From an uncultured Bacilli bacterium (lineage in GTDB: Bacteria > Bacillota_I > Bacilli_A > RF39 > UBA660), in NCBI GenBank assembly GCA_934163035.1, contig CAKPJX010000001.1, positions 1 through 64,000 on the forward strand: 64,000 bases of DNA, in the 5' to 3' direction. Both the position numbers and the translations under genes were made by a program. The notes beneath the pieces were generated by a model. It was not told the origin of the DNA, did no database searches, and saw only the letters and a program-made list of their open reading frames with translations. The number at the start of each line of letters is the position of its first letter. Position 1 is the first letter of the stretch. Shown piece after piece: positions 54,548 to 63,144 of the stretch.

Positions 54548-54820
54548 AAGGCTTAAGAATCTATCATTCAAATGATTGCCTCTTATAAAAAGACGAACTA
54601 AATAACACTAGTTCAAATAACATTCAGTGTGGTACCCTAAGAGGAAAGAAGTAGAAAAGCCCTTATGACAAAAGATATAGTTAGTAATAGCCTTACTTTT
54701 TGCTTTAGTAAAATAGTAAACTATATAAGAAAAATAGCACTCAATCTAGCATAGATTAAGTGCTTTACCATAAATTATGGGCAAGTACTCAACTCGGCAA
54801 AGTTAAGTATTCCCTTTTTA
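54548..54820 (+). ncRNA. Candidate structured non-coding RNA
   Basis: Several perfect or near-perfect stems are nested in order: CCTCTTA (about 54579) with TAAGAGG (about 54637) enclosing the GAACTA / TAGTTC hairpin; ATATAGTT with AACTATAT enclosing TTACT / AGTAA; AGCACT-C-AATCTA with TAGATT-A-AGTGCT; CCATA / TATGG; then a final hairpin with a run of Ts. The density of stems is far above the neighbouring gap. I cannot assign a known class; tmRNA, RNase P, 6S and standard riboswitch motifs do not fit. It could also be a structured 3' UTR. Confidence 0.55.
54779..54819 (+). terminator. Terminator of the candidate ncRNA
   Basis: GGG-AA-TACT-AACT pairs with AGTT-AGTA-TT-CCC around a CGGCAA loop, with two bulges and one mismatch, followed by TTTTTATTTT on the + strand. 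Confidence 0.8.
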
Positions 54821-54828
54821 TTTTATGC

Positions 54829-55091
54829 AAATATCTCTAATATATACATAATAACATATTTATTAAACCATGTCAAAAATTATTCAATTATTCAATTATT
54901 TTTTTATAGATTTCAATTAAATCTGGATCATTTTGATTTTATGGTAAAGCATCTAAATTAAAGAAAAGAATTTCATTTTTTTAGTTTCCATATTCCATTT
55001 TAATTCTTCTGAATAATTTCTAACTGTTAATTTTCAATATTTTTTTACTCTTATTGGTCAGTCTTTCATAGTATCTAGTTATACTTTTTAA
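54829..55091. other. Low-complexity AT-rich gap
   Basis: No credible ORF, RNA or palindrome is visible here. Several T runs and poly-A/T repeats occur. It separates the structured RNA from a decayed ORF. Confidence 0.4.
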
Positions 55092-55394
55092 TTATCTTAA
55101 AGAAAGATTCTTAATTTTAGTTTTCTTTCCTCCACGTTCTAATTTAAAACCTAGATTATTTAATCCTAAATAATATTTGTCTTGTGATATATTTAAATAA
55201 TTTTGGTCTTTTATATAGTATCCCTATGTTTTTTTATATTCTTTAGTAATTTCATAAAACTTTTTTCTATACTTCTTATTACATTTAACTAATTCTATAT
55301 TGTTAATGCTGTCTTTTTTCCTTAATCAGGATTAGATTTATAAGATTCTTTTTAAAGCTTTCTTTTCAACCTCTAATATTTTTACTTTCTTCAT
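55092..55394 (-). pseudogene. Decayed ORF of unknown family
   Basis: A - strand frame of exactly 101 codons starts MKKVKILEVEKKALKRIL and later reads NKKYRKKFYEITKEYKKT and YYLGLNNLGFKLERGGKKTK, but contains about four in-frame stops (TAA, TAG). The basic, helical composition persists across the stops, which points to an old inactivated gene near the tRNA. Confidence 0.5.
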
Positions 55395-55421
55395 AAAACT
55401 CCTAACCTTCCATGTAACAAC

Positions 55422-55446
55422 AAAAAAACTAGACGATACTTCTAGT
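55422..55446 (-). terminator. Terminator of the tRNA-Arg transcript
   Basis: ACTAGA pairs with TCTAGT around a 7-nt loop, followed by seven Ts on the - strand. Confidence 0.85.
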
Positions 55447-55489
55447 TAATATTTATTACTACTCAAAAAATTTGAGTTATCTATCAAAC

Positions 55490-55566
55490 TGGTGTCCCCG
55501 GGCAGATTTGAACTGCCGACCTATCGCTTAGGAGGCGATTGCTCTATCCAGCTGAGCTACGAGAAC
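55490..55566 (-). tRNA. tRNA-Arg (anticodon CCU)
   Basis: Read on the - strand, the acceptor GTTCTCG pairs with CGGGGAC (two G-U pairs) and is followed by A and an encoded CCA. The anticodon stem-loop is ATCGC-CTCCTAA-GCGAT, giving CCU, which reads AGG. The T-loop GTTCAAATC and D-arm AGCTCAGCTGGA fit a normal tRNA. The terminator at 55422-55446 follows. Confidence 0.96.
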
Positions 55567-55614
55567 ATAAAAAGTCTAAAAAAATTATAACACATCCATC
55601 ATAACTTTAAAAGA

Positions 55615-56136
55615 CTAATCTGTAATAATTTCATCAACAGCAACATCATATAAATCATTAAACTTTACAGATGTTAAACATTCTCTATAACAAATACCAA
55701 TAGAATAAACCCTATTTTTACTATAAAACCTATCATAAAATCCCCTACCATAACCAATTCTATATCCATCAGTTGAATAACAAATACCAGGAGTAATAGA
55801 AATAGTCTTAGAAAAAGATTCAACCATCTCATCTCCAACAGGTTCATAAATATTCATATACCCTTTATTAAGATCATCTAATGACTTAATATAATAAAAA
55901 TTCATAGAACTTCCATCTACTCTAGGAACTGCAACTAACTTATTATTTTTCAACAAATATTTAATCAACTCCATTGTATTAACTTCATCATTAGTTGAAA
56001 CATATGTAAGAATAACAGAAGCTTCTTTAACAGCCTTAAGATTAATAATCTTCTTCAATATCTTTTTATTCTTAATATCTCTATTCAAAATATTCTTTCT
56101 AATTACTAGATATTCTTTTCTTAATTTCTCTTTCAT
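55615..56136 (-). CDS. fau: 5-formyltetrahydrofolate cyclo-ligase
   Basis: This 173-aa protein matches the family: the KEKLRKEYLVIRK start, VILTYVSTNDEVNT, AVPRVDG, and the C-terminal GYRIGYGRGFYDRF substrate/ATP motif. It converts 5-formyl-THF to 5,10-methenyl-THF using ATP. The ATG lies only 10 nt after the rnj terminator hairpin and has no clear Shine-Dalgarno sequence outside it. Confidence 0.92.
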   Translation of the reverse strand: MKEKLRKEYLVIRKNILNRDIKNKKILKKIINLKAVKEASVILTYVSTNDEVNTMELIKYLLKNNKLVAVPRVDGSSMNFYYIKSLDDLNKGYMNIYEPVGDEMVESFSKTISITPGICYSTDGYRIGYGRGFYDRFYSKNRVYSIGICYRECLTSVKFNDLYDVAVDEIITD

Positions 56137-56138
56137 AC

Positions 56139-56164
56139 AAATAAAAAGGTCTTAAATAGACCTT
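56139..56164 (-). terminator. Terminator between rnj and fau
   Basis: AAGGTCT pairs with AGACCTT across a 5-nt loop, followed by TTTATTTG on the - strand. Its end is within 10 nt of the fau start codon. Confidence 0.75.
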
Positions 56165-57815
56165 ATACCTCCTGAATAACAGTAATAATCATTGGCTTAG
56201 CGCCAGTTTCTTTATAGAAAAATTGTCCTAAAATCTCTCTAACGTCATTTTTAATCTTAGAATAATCTACTCTTTTAGCATTAAACTCAATATTATTTTC
56301 AATTGCCTCACGTGCTATTAGTTTAGTTTCTTCTAATAAATCTTGACTTTCTTTAACATAAATAAATCCTCTAGTTAAAATTTCAGGTCCTGCTAAAACT
56401 TGTTTAGTATTTCTATCTAAAGTACAGCTAATAATAACTATACCACTCTCGCCTAAAATTTCACGATCTCTTAAAACCAAATCACCAATATCTTGTTGGC
56501 TCTTTCCATCTATTAATATTTCATCAATGTCAATATGTTCAACAGAATTTGTATTCTCACCATTAATCATTTCAAAAACATCACCATTCTGTTTTAATAC
56601 AATATTCTCCTTAGGTATACCAAGTTCACCTGCGATTTCAGCATTAGCATATTGGCAACGATATTCACCAATAACTGGGAAGTAATACTTTGGATTCATT
56701 AAATTAATCATTAGCATCAAATCTTCTCTAGAAGCATGATGTAATAAGTGCTTTTTACTAGATAATGAAACAGCATTAGCACCTAGCATTGAAATATCGT
56801 CCATTACTACAGCCATTCTCTTTTCAATACCAGGATAACTAGGTTCAGTTATAAAGATTGTATCTGTATCTTTAATTTTAATATACTTATCATACCCCTT
56901 TATAATTCTTTCAAGATTATTAAAAGGCTTTTCTTTCTCATCAGAAATTAAAACTAAAACATCCTTAGCATCCAAATCATTTAAAGTGCCAATTCTACTT
57001 TTATCAAATAATAAATATCCCTCATCAATAGCATTATTAATTGTATCTTGAAGTTTCTTACCCATAATAACAACTTTTCTATGTGTATATAAAACCTCAT
57101 TAAAAATTTCCTGAATTCTATAAAAATGAGCCGGAAATACTGTTGCGATAATTCTATTACTAGTACCAGATAAAACTTCTCTAATAAAACCCGCAACACG
57201 GTTATTAGGACTTGTATGTCCCTGCTTTTCAGCATAAGTTGATTCACACATTAAACATAAAACGCCTTGTTTACCAACATATGCTAATTTACCAATGTCA
57301 GTTTTATAAGCACCCATCATAGTTGAATCGAATACAAAGTCTCCCGTATATACAATAGCCCCATCAGGTGTATATAAAACATAACAAACCGCATCTGGTA
57401 TAGAATGTGTAACACTAATAGGGAAAATACTATTACGTCCAAAATCAAGCTTATAATGAGGCCTTATCTCCTTAAGCCTAGCCTTCTTAAGAACATCCTT
57501 ATCTAAATCATTTTTTAATATTTCAAGAGTAAGCCTTGTTCCATAAACTGTAACTTCAGGAATTACAGCTAAAATATCTGGAACAGCCCCCATATTACTA
57601 TCATGTCCATGTGTTAAAAATATACCTTTAATATTTTTTTTATTTTTTATTAAATAACCAAAATTAGGAATAATATAATCTATTCCTAAATTAAAGTCAT
57701 TATCATATTTTAACCCGGCATCAAAAACAAAAATATCGCGATCTACTTTAACAACATACATATTCTTGCCGTTTTCATTTAGACCACCTAAACTAAAAAT
57801 TTTAATTTTACTCAT
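56163..57815 (-). CDS. RNase J-family protein with degenerate active site (J2-like)
   Basis: This 550-aa protein has the full RNase J fold: an MBL/beta-CASP core with GGLNENGKNMYV and THSIPDAVCYVLYTPDGAIVYTGDFVFD, and a C-terminal domain ending REILGQFFYKETGAKPMI. Where active enzymes have HxHxDH, this reads HGHDSN, and the usual HGEYR loop reads IGEYR. Loss of these metal ligands fits the J2 paralogue, which has little activity alone but forms a complex with J1. No active J1 gene is in the window. AAAGGAG precedes the ATG. Confidence 0.85.
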   Translation of the reverse strand: MSKIKIFSLGGLNENGKNMYVVKVDRDIFVFDAGLKYDNDFNLGIDYIIPNFGYLIKNKKNIKGIFLTHGHDSNMGAVPDILAVIPEVTVYGTRLTLEILKNDLDKDVLKKARLKEIRPHYKLDFGRNSIFPISVTHSIPDAVCYVLYTPDGAIVYTGDFVFDSTMMGAYKTDIGKLAYVGKQGVLCLMCESTYAEKQGHTSPNNRVAGFIREVLSGTSNRIIATVFPAHFYRIQEIFNEVLYTHRKVVIMGKKLQDTINNAIDEGYLLFDKSRIGTLNDLDAKDVLVLISDEKEKPFNNLERIIKGYDKYIKIKDTDTIFITEPSYPGIEKRMAVVMDDISMLGANAVSLSSKKHLLHHASREDLMLMINLMNPKYYFPVIGEYRCQYANAEIAGELGIPKENIVLKQNGDVFEMINGENTNSVEHIDIDEILIDGKSQQDIGDLVLRDREILGESGIVIISCTLDRNTKQVLAGPEILTRGFIYVKESQDLLEETKLIAREAIENNIEFNAKRVDYSKIKNDVREILGQFFYKETGAKPMIITVIQEV

Positions 57816-57897
57816 TAGTATCTCCTTTCTATATAAAATTAAACTTCATTTGAAAAAGCACAGTAATTATACCATCATTTATAAAAAATTACAAATT

Positions 57898-58566
57898 TTA
57901 TTTAATGGCTAGCTTACTTAATGCTTCTCTTGCTGCTAATTGTTCAGCTTCTTTTTTTGAGTTAGCAACACCAACTCCATAAACAATCCCATCAATTGTA
58001 ACTTGAACTTTAAACGTTCTATCATGAGCAGGACCGGTCTCTTCTAATAATTCATATGATAATCCCTTTTGCTCAGTTTGAACAAATTCTTGTAAAGAAC
58101 TCTTATAATCACTAAAGAAAATAATATTAGGATCCTCAATATATGGCACAATTATTTTTAAAAGAGTCCTTCTAGCTGTAGCATATCCAAGATCAAGATA
58201 TATAGCGCCAAACAAAGCTTCAAATATATCCGCAACAATTGCCTTTTTATATTTTCCGCCTTCTTTTTGTTCACCATGTCCAACTTTTATATACTTGTTT
58301 AATCCCAAATTCATTGAATATTCATACAAGGCATTCTCACAAACATAGCTTGCTCTAACTTTAGTCATTTCACCCTCAGTCTCACTGTGAAATGAATATA
58401 AATAATCAGCAACAACCAAATCTAAGACAGCATCACCTAAAAATTCTAATCTTTCATAATCACTCTTAGCTTTATGTTCATTAGCATAACTACTATGAGA
58501 AAACGCAGTAGCATAAAGTCTCTCATCCTTAGGTTTTATCCCTATTTTATCAAACAATTCTTGCAT
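57898..58566 (-). CDS. rnc: Ribonuclease III
   Basis: This 222-aa enzyme has the signature ERLEFLGDAVLDLVVADYL, the second catalytic set in DIFEALFGAIYLDLG, and a C-terminal double-stranded RNA-binding domain (LQEFVQTEQKGLSYELLEE... KKEAEQLAAREAL). It processes rRNA and structured RNAs. GGAGGTGAT gives the start. It lies upstream of the RNase J-like gene in the same direction. Confidence 0.96.
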   Translation of the reverse strand: MQELFDKIGIKPKDERLYATAFSHSSYANEHKAKSDYERLEFLGDAVLDLVVADYLYSFHSETEGEMTKVRASYVCENALYEYSMNLGLNKYIKVGHGEQKEGGKYKKAIVADIFEALFGAIYLDLGYATARRTLLKIIVPYIEDPNIIFFSDYKSSLQEFVQTEQKGLSYELLEETGPAHDRTFKVQVTIDGIVYGVGVANSKKEAEQLAAREALSKLAIK

Positions 58567-58693
58567 AATATCACCTCCAACATTATATCAAAAAATACTT
58601 CTTTCGTATACTTATAATTGCTATTTTAAAAGATTTATAGTAAAATTATTGTACAAGATTAATTAACATTAAAAGGTATGAGGCGAATACAAA

Positions 58694-58915
58694 ATGAAGA
58701 ACATATTAATAAAATTAATAAAGTTATACAAAAAAATACCTGGACCATGGCATAACTACTGTCGTCATATACCAACTTGTTCAAATTATGCTATTCTATC
58801 ATTAGAAAGATTCGGTTTTTTTAAAGGCTCTCTGCTAACAGTTAAAAGGCTTTTAAAATGTAATCCTCTAGGAACAAGCGGCATTGATCCTGTACCAGAA
58901 AGAATAAAAAAATAA
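58694..58915 (+). CDS. yidD: Membrane protein insertion efficiency factor
   Basis: This 73-aa protein carries the YidD core CRHIPTCSNYAILSLERFGFFKG and the CNPLGTSGIDPVP motif. It is a small amphipathic protein associated with YidC-dependent insertion. It is normally near rpmH/rnpA/yidC at the origin, but here it lies alone. Confidence 0.93.
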   Translation: MKNILIKLIKLYKKIPGPWHNYCRHIPTCSNYAILSLERFGFFKGSLLTVKRLLKCNPLGTSGIDPVPERIKK

Positions 58916-58926
58916 GGAGTGATAAA

Positions 58927-59808
58927 ATGAAATATAAGAAATTTTTATTAATTATAACTATAATAACCCTATTATTTACAGTAACGGGCTGTAGTCAAGA
59001 TAATATGGATAACATTAATATAATTGTAACAAACTATCCCAATGAATATGTCTTAAAAGAGCTCTATAGTGAACATGCTACCATTTCTTCAATATATCCT
59101 GATGGTGTTGATATTGATAACTATAAAATAGGTAAAAAGCAAAAAGAAAAATATGCTAAAGAAGCCTTATTCGTATATAATGGATTAATTGAAAAAGAAA
59201 GAAATCTAGCCTTAGATCTATTATCAATAAATAGTGAATTAAAAATTATTGATACTGCTTACGTTCTAGAAACAGATTATTCTCCTGAAGAATTATGGCT
59301 TAATCCATCATCGCTATTAATGATGGCACAAAATGTTAAAATAGGATTACAAGAATATGTAACCAGTTCTTACATAAATGATGAAATAGAGAAAAACTAT
59401 GAAGAATTAAAAATTAATTTATCAGAACTTGACTCTGCTTATCGACTAACTATTAAAAATACTGAAAATAAAACTATTGTTGTAGATAATTCAGCTTTAA
59501 AATTTCTAGAAAAATTTGATTTAAATGTTATATGTATTGATGCCGATGCTAATGAAAAAACACTTGAAGATGTTCAGAATTTAATCACCAACAAAGAAAT
59601 AAGTTATATTTTCTCATTTGAAGGACAAAAAGAAAATAAAAATACTAAAGATTTATTAGAAAAAAATAGTGATTTAAAAGTCTTAAAATTACATAAATTA
59701 AATAACCTAACAGATAAAGAAAGAGCTGATAAAGAAGATTATATTTCCCTAATGAATAAAAATCTTGAACTTATTAAACAAGAACTATATCAACAAGAAC
59801 AAAAATAA
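58927..59808 (+). CDS. ZnuA-like lipoprotein lacking histidine ligands
   Basis: The 293-aa product has a lipoprotein signal (lipobox TVTGC) and a cluster A-I metal-binding fold: NIIVTNYPNEYVLKEL, ATISSIYPDGVDIDNY, EELWLNPSSLLMMAQNV, and KTIVVDNSALKFL. In active Zn/Mn binders these positions carry His residues, in the P-H-x-Y/E, D-P-H-x-W and S-H-x-A-F contexts. Here all three are replaced, so it may bind another ligand or none. No ABC permease or ATPase partners are in this window. AAGGAGTGA precedes the ATG. Confidence 0.8.
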   Translation: MKYKKFLLIITIITLLFTVTGCSQDNMDNINIIVTNYPNEYVLKELYSEHATISSIYPDGVDIDNYKIGKKQKEKYAKEALFVYNGLIEKERNLALDLLSINSELKIIDTAYVLETDYSPEELWLNPSSLLMMAQNVKIGLQEYVTSSYINDEIEKNYEELKINLSELDSAYRLTIKNTENKTIVVDNSALKFLEKFDLNVICIDADANEKTLEDVQNLITNKEISYIFSFEGQKENKNTKDLLEKNSDLKVLKLHKLNNLTDKERADKEDYISLMNKNLELIKQELYQQEQK

Positions 59809-59821
59809 AAATTAAGTAAAA

Positions 59822-59856
59822 AAAATAAAGCCCAATTTTCTAGGCTTTATTTTTTT
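59822..59856. terminator. Bidirectional terminator
   Basis: AAATAAAGCC pairs with GGCTTTATTT around a 10-nt loop, followed by a T run on the + strand; it serves the ZnuA-like gene and the convergent prs gene. Confidence 0.85.
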
Positions 59857-59866
59857 ATATATATAA

Positions 59867-60958
59867 TTATTTACTACTCTTTTTAGCCTCAATAAGTTTT
59901 AAAAGATCTTCCTTAGAGTTAACTAGTCTCTTTATAGATTCACCATTATGTAAAGCTACTATTATTTTGGCAAGACTCTTAGAACAATTAACTACATGTA
60001 ACCATTCTTTATCTTTAATTTCTTGTGGTATATAAGTTAAGTTAGTAGTATAAAGTTTTTTAAAATAACCTTTTTTATAAGCTTTATCAAATTCTTCAAC
60101 ACCTGCCGTAAACAAAGCAAATGTCGCAACAAAGATAGTCTCTTTTGCACCTTCTTTTTTTAATTTTTCTCCTACTTCTAAGATTGAAGAACCAGATGCA
60201 ATCATATCATCAACTACAATAGTTGTTCTTCCTTTAACAGGAGCTCCCATATAAGCATGTTCAACTATTGGATTTTTACCATCAATAACAGTAGACAAAT
60301 CACGTCTTTTGTAAAAGACACCTACATCACTATCTAACATTTCAGCATAATATCTAGCTCTTTCCATAGCTCCCATATCAGGACTTATAACTAGCATGTT
60401 ATCTAAATCATTTTCATTAATAATATCTTCAAGTATCGTATGAGTTGGATAAATATTTTCAAAAGGTAAATTTGGAATAGAGTTACAAACACTAGGATCA
60501 TGAGCATCGAAAGTAATAATATGTTTAACCCCTAGACGATCTAACTCCTGTAAAGCCATTGCACAATCAAGTGACTCTCTACCTTTTCTCTTATGTTGCC
60601 TTGATTGATATAAAAGCGGTGTAACAAGCACAATCTTAGAAGCATACCCACTTAAAGCTGAAATAGTTCTTTTAATATCTTGAAAATGTTCATCAGGTCC
60701 CATATGATGAGTAAAACCATGCATTTCATAAGTAATGTCATAATTTCCAACATCACTCAAAATATATATTTCCTTATCTCTAACAGTATCTTTTATTTTA
60801 ATCTTACCCTCACCATTATTAAACCTACTTCTTTCAAGATTTAAAATAAAGCCACTGTCCTTACCTGTAAGCTTTTCAATCTCCTCATTTACTTGCTCTC
60901 CAAGTTCTTTAATATTATCAAGCACAATAAGTTTTAAATTATTCAAATACAACACCAT
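59867..60958 (-). CDS. prs: Ribose-phosphate pyrophosphokinase (PRPP synthetase)
   Basis: This protein has 363 residues as framed, longer than the usual 315. Features include RSRFNNGEGKIKI, the PLLYQSRQHKRKGRE flexible loop region, ITFDAHDPSV, and the PRPP motif VVDDMIASGSSI. It makes PRPP from ribose-5-P and ATP for nucleotide synthesis. The exact start is ambiguous: AAGGATGGTG could serve the ATG at 60958 or a TTG a few codons later. It differs from class I Prs in the C-terminal extension. Confidence 0.9.
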   Translation of the reverse strand: MVLYLNNLKLIVLDNIKELGEQVNEEIEKLTGKDSGFILNLERSRFNNGEGKIKIKDTVRDKEIYILSDVGNYDITYEMHGFTHHMGPDEHFQDIKRTISALSGYASKIVLVTPLLYQSRQHKRKGRESLDCAMALQELDRLGVKHIITFDAHDPSVCNSIPNLPFENIYPTHTILEDIINENDLDNMLVISPDMGAMERARYYAEMLDSDVGVFYKRRDLSTVIDGKNPIVEHAYMGAPVKGRTTIVVDDMIASGSSILEVGEKLKKEGAKETIFVATFALFTAGVEEFDKAYKKGYFKKLYTTNLTYIPQEIKDKEWLHVVNCSKSLAKIIVALHNGESIKRLVNSKEDLLKLIEAKKSSK

Positions 60959-60982
60959 CCTTCTCTAAAGACATTATAACAA

Positions 60983-61010
60983 ATAAATAAAAGAGTCTCA
61001 AGACTCTTTT
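60983..61010 (-). terminator. Terminator of the two-component operon
   Basis: AAGAGTC pairs with GACTCTT around a 4-nt loop, with a T-rich run on the - strand. It overlaps the TGA of the kinase gene. Confidence 0.8.
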
Positions 61011-62269
61011 GTGATAATAAATGAAACTCCCTTTTTTTCATTTTTAATAACAATATCATAATGCATCATATTGAGTGCTTTCTTAACAATAGAAAGTCCA
61101 AGTCCAAATTCTCCTTTAATTCCCTTTCGGAATGGGGTAAATATTCCTTCAAGAAATTTATCATCTATATTTTCTCCGTCATTATATAAAATTATTTTAT
61201 TGGACTTAACAGTAATTTTAATAGTAGTAGTAGCATATCTCATAAAGTTTCCAAGTAAATTATCAAAAATTGTTTCAAAATTTTCAACTGTACCATAAAA
61301 CTTAGCTTTTTTATCAATATCAACTATAAAATTAATATCTTTTCTATAAAATTTAAATTTTTCTATCTCATTATTTATGATACTTTCTATATCAACTAAT
61401 ACAATTTCTACATCCTTAGAATCTTTAAGATAATCAAGTTTATTTAAGTAAAGAAGTGAGTGTACTTTTTGTTCTAATTTAATAGTCTGTTCTTTAATAA
61501 CTTGAAGAGCCTTATCTTCACTCTCCACTTTATCATCAACAGCTTCAATATATGATTTTATAACAGTGAGAGGTGTCTTAAAATCATGTGATATATTTTG
61601 ATACATTTGATTGCGATATTCTTCTTGATTTATTAAAGAAAGTCGCATATCTTCTACTGCCAAGAATAAAGATTTTATCTCATCATCCACTAAAAAATTA
61701 ACGCTATGATCATAATCAGGATTATCAATATTATCTATTTTATTTTTTAATTTTTCGATTTTTCTAACTATTAAAGATGACCAACCAGTAAGCAATAATC
61801 CAATCAATAAGCAAGTCACTAAAACTATCGGAAATATTGCACTAAGTATAGCTGTTTTAGTTTTATTAATATAATTATCATTAGAAATAGCAATTTTAGT
61901 AATAGAACCATTTTTAATAGTACAATAATAATAATTTTTATGTTTATAAGTAAACTTACCTTGATTACTATTAGCCATTGATAATAAACTTTCTAAACTA
62001 TCAATCTCTATAATTTCATCCAAATTTTCACTAGCAACTACATTATTATCTACTATATAAATATATGCTATTTCAGTATCAATCAGTTTTGAAGAAAGAT
62101 TTCCGTTTACTAACTTTAAAGGTTCTTTTAAGTAACTATAGATATTTTCCTCAGCAACAGGAATAATCATTTTAGGTAAAATAACACCTAAAGATATAAA
62201 TAATAAGACAAACGCAAATCCTACAAGCCAAACAAGTTGTTTTCCAAGTCTATTGCCCATATATCTCAT
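60998..62269 (-). CDS. Sensor histidine kinase
   Basis: This 423-aa protein has transmembrane helices at about residues 13-35 and 138-162 enclosing an extracellular sensor. A HAMP-like linker follows, then the H-box SHDFKTPLTVIKSY with His228, the N-box NLLGNFMRYA, and the G-box GLGLSIVKKAL. It overlaps the response regulator by 4 nt (ATGA), indicating translational coupling. The sensed signal is unknown. Confidence 0.9.
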   Translation of the reverse strand: MRYMGNRLGKQLVWLVGFAFVLLFISLGVILPKMIIPVAEENIYSYLKEPLKLVNGNLSSKLIDTEIAYIYIVDNNVVASENLDEIIEIDSLESLLSMANSNQGKFTYKHKNYYYCTIKNGSITKIAISNDNYINKTKTAILSAIFPIVLVTCLLIGLLLTGWSSLIVRKIEKLKNKIDNIDNPDYDHSVNFLVDDEIKSLFLAVEDMRLSLINQEEYRNQMYQNISHDFKTPLTVIKSYIEAVDDKVESEDKALQVIKEQTIKLEQKVHSLLYLNKLDYLKDSKDVEIVLVDIESIINNEIEKFKFYRKDINFIVDIDKKAKFYGTVENFETIFDNLLGNFMRYATTTIKITVKSNKIILYNDGENIDDKFLEGIFTPFRKGIKGEFGLGLSIVKKALNMMHYDIVIKNEKKGVSFIITKES

Positions 62270-62925
62270 ATAAGTCTATACCCATATCCATATATTGCTG
62301 AAAGTCTAAGTTTAGGAAGCTTTTTTCTAAGTCTTCTAACCAAGTCATCAACAACTCGATCAGATCCAAAATAATCATTTCCCCAAACTGCATTTAATAT
62401 TTCATCTCTAGAAAAACTTTTATCCTTATTTTTTAGAAATAAAACTAACAAGTCAAATTCCAAAGAAGTCATTTTAATTTCCTTATCATCGAGTTTTACT
62501 ATTCTACGAGATGTATCTATAGTATAAGGATCATAACTAATAACATTACTAGTATTATCCCTATAACATCTTTTAATAATGTTATTAACCCTTAAAACTA
62601 ACTCTTTACTAGAATAAGGCTTAGTTAAATAATCATCACTTCCAAGTTCCAATCCTAAAATTTTATCAAGCTCTTGATCTCTAGCTGATGTAAATATAAC
62701 TGGAACTGTCTCATCATGTTTTCTAATTTCTTTAATAATGTCATATCCGTTAACGTCATCAGCAAGCATAATATCAAGAATCCAAATATGAACCTCATGA
62801 CCTATATAGGAGATTGCATCACTTCCTTTATTAAAAGTGACTACATTATATCCCGCCTTTTCTAAATAAGTTTTAATTAAACTACAAAGATCAACTTCAT
62901 CTTCAACTAAACAAACTGTCCACAT
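62266..62925 (-). CDS. OmpR-family response regulator
   Basis: This 219-aa protein has a receiver domain with the phosphoacceptor Asp in WILDIML and a Lys in LTKPYSS, and a winged-helix DNA-binding domain ending RRLRKKLPKLRLSAIYGYGYRL. AAAAGGTGA supports the ATG at 62925. It heads the two-gene operon with the kinase. Confidence 0.92.
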   Translation of the reverse strand: MWTVCLVEDEVDLCSLIKTYLEKAGYNVVTFNKGSDAISYIGHEVHIWILDIMLADDVNGYDIIKEIRKHDETVPVIFTSARDQELDKILGLELGSDDYLTKPYSSKELVLRVNNIIKRCYRDNTSNVISYDPYTIDTSRRIVKLDDKEIKMTSLEFDLLVLFLKNKDKSFSRDEILNAVWGNDYFGSDRVVDDLVRRLRKKLPKLRLSAIYGYGYRLI

Positions 62926-62934
62926 AAACTTCAC

Positions 62935-63118
62935 CTTTTAATAGTATAACATAAATTTATCTATTCTTCTATCTACTTATATGATCCCTCCTTAATCTAT
63001 AAAAACAATCTCTAATTAACTTAATTTATTTATCTATTCTTCTTTCTTCCTCCTTTCTACTAACAGTATATAACTAAATTACTGTCGAATTATCGCACAT
63101 TTATGGGAAATTATGGGA
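62935..63118 (-). promoter_or_regulatory. Leader region of the two-component operon with a 16-bp direct repeat
   Basis: A 16-bp direct repeat, ATTTATCTATTCTTCT, occurs at 62955-62970 and 63027-63042, 72 bp apart. On the - strand each copy is near an orphan AGGAGG-like sequence that leads to no start codon. It may be a binding site for the response regulator, or a duplicated leader. Confidence 0.4.
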
Positions 63119-63144
63119 AAAGAAAAAAGACTGCTTAACAGTCT
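63119..63144 (-). terminator. Terminator of the PDZ-Lon protease gene
   Basis: AGACTG and CAGTCT enclose a 5-nt loop and are followed by TTTTTTC on the - strand. It overlaps the stop codon at 63143. Confidence 0.8.

Noticed and set aside
54548..54820. tmRNA, RNase P, 6S or T-box assignment for the structured RNA
   Set aside because: No tag-peptide frame or tRNA-like ends, no P4 core sequences beyond a short AGAGGAAAG, no 6S-type long rod, and no specifier or full T-box sequence. The similarities were too short to support a call.
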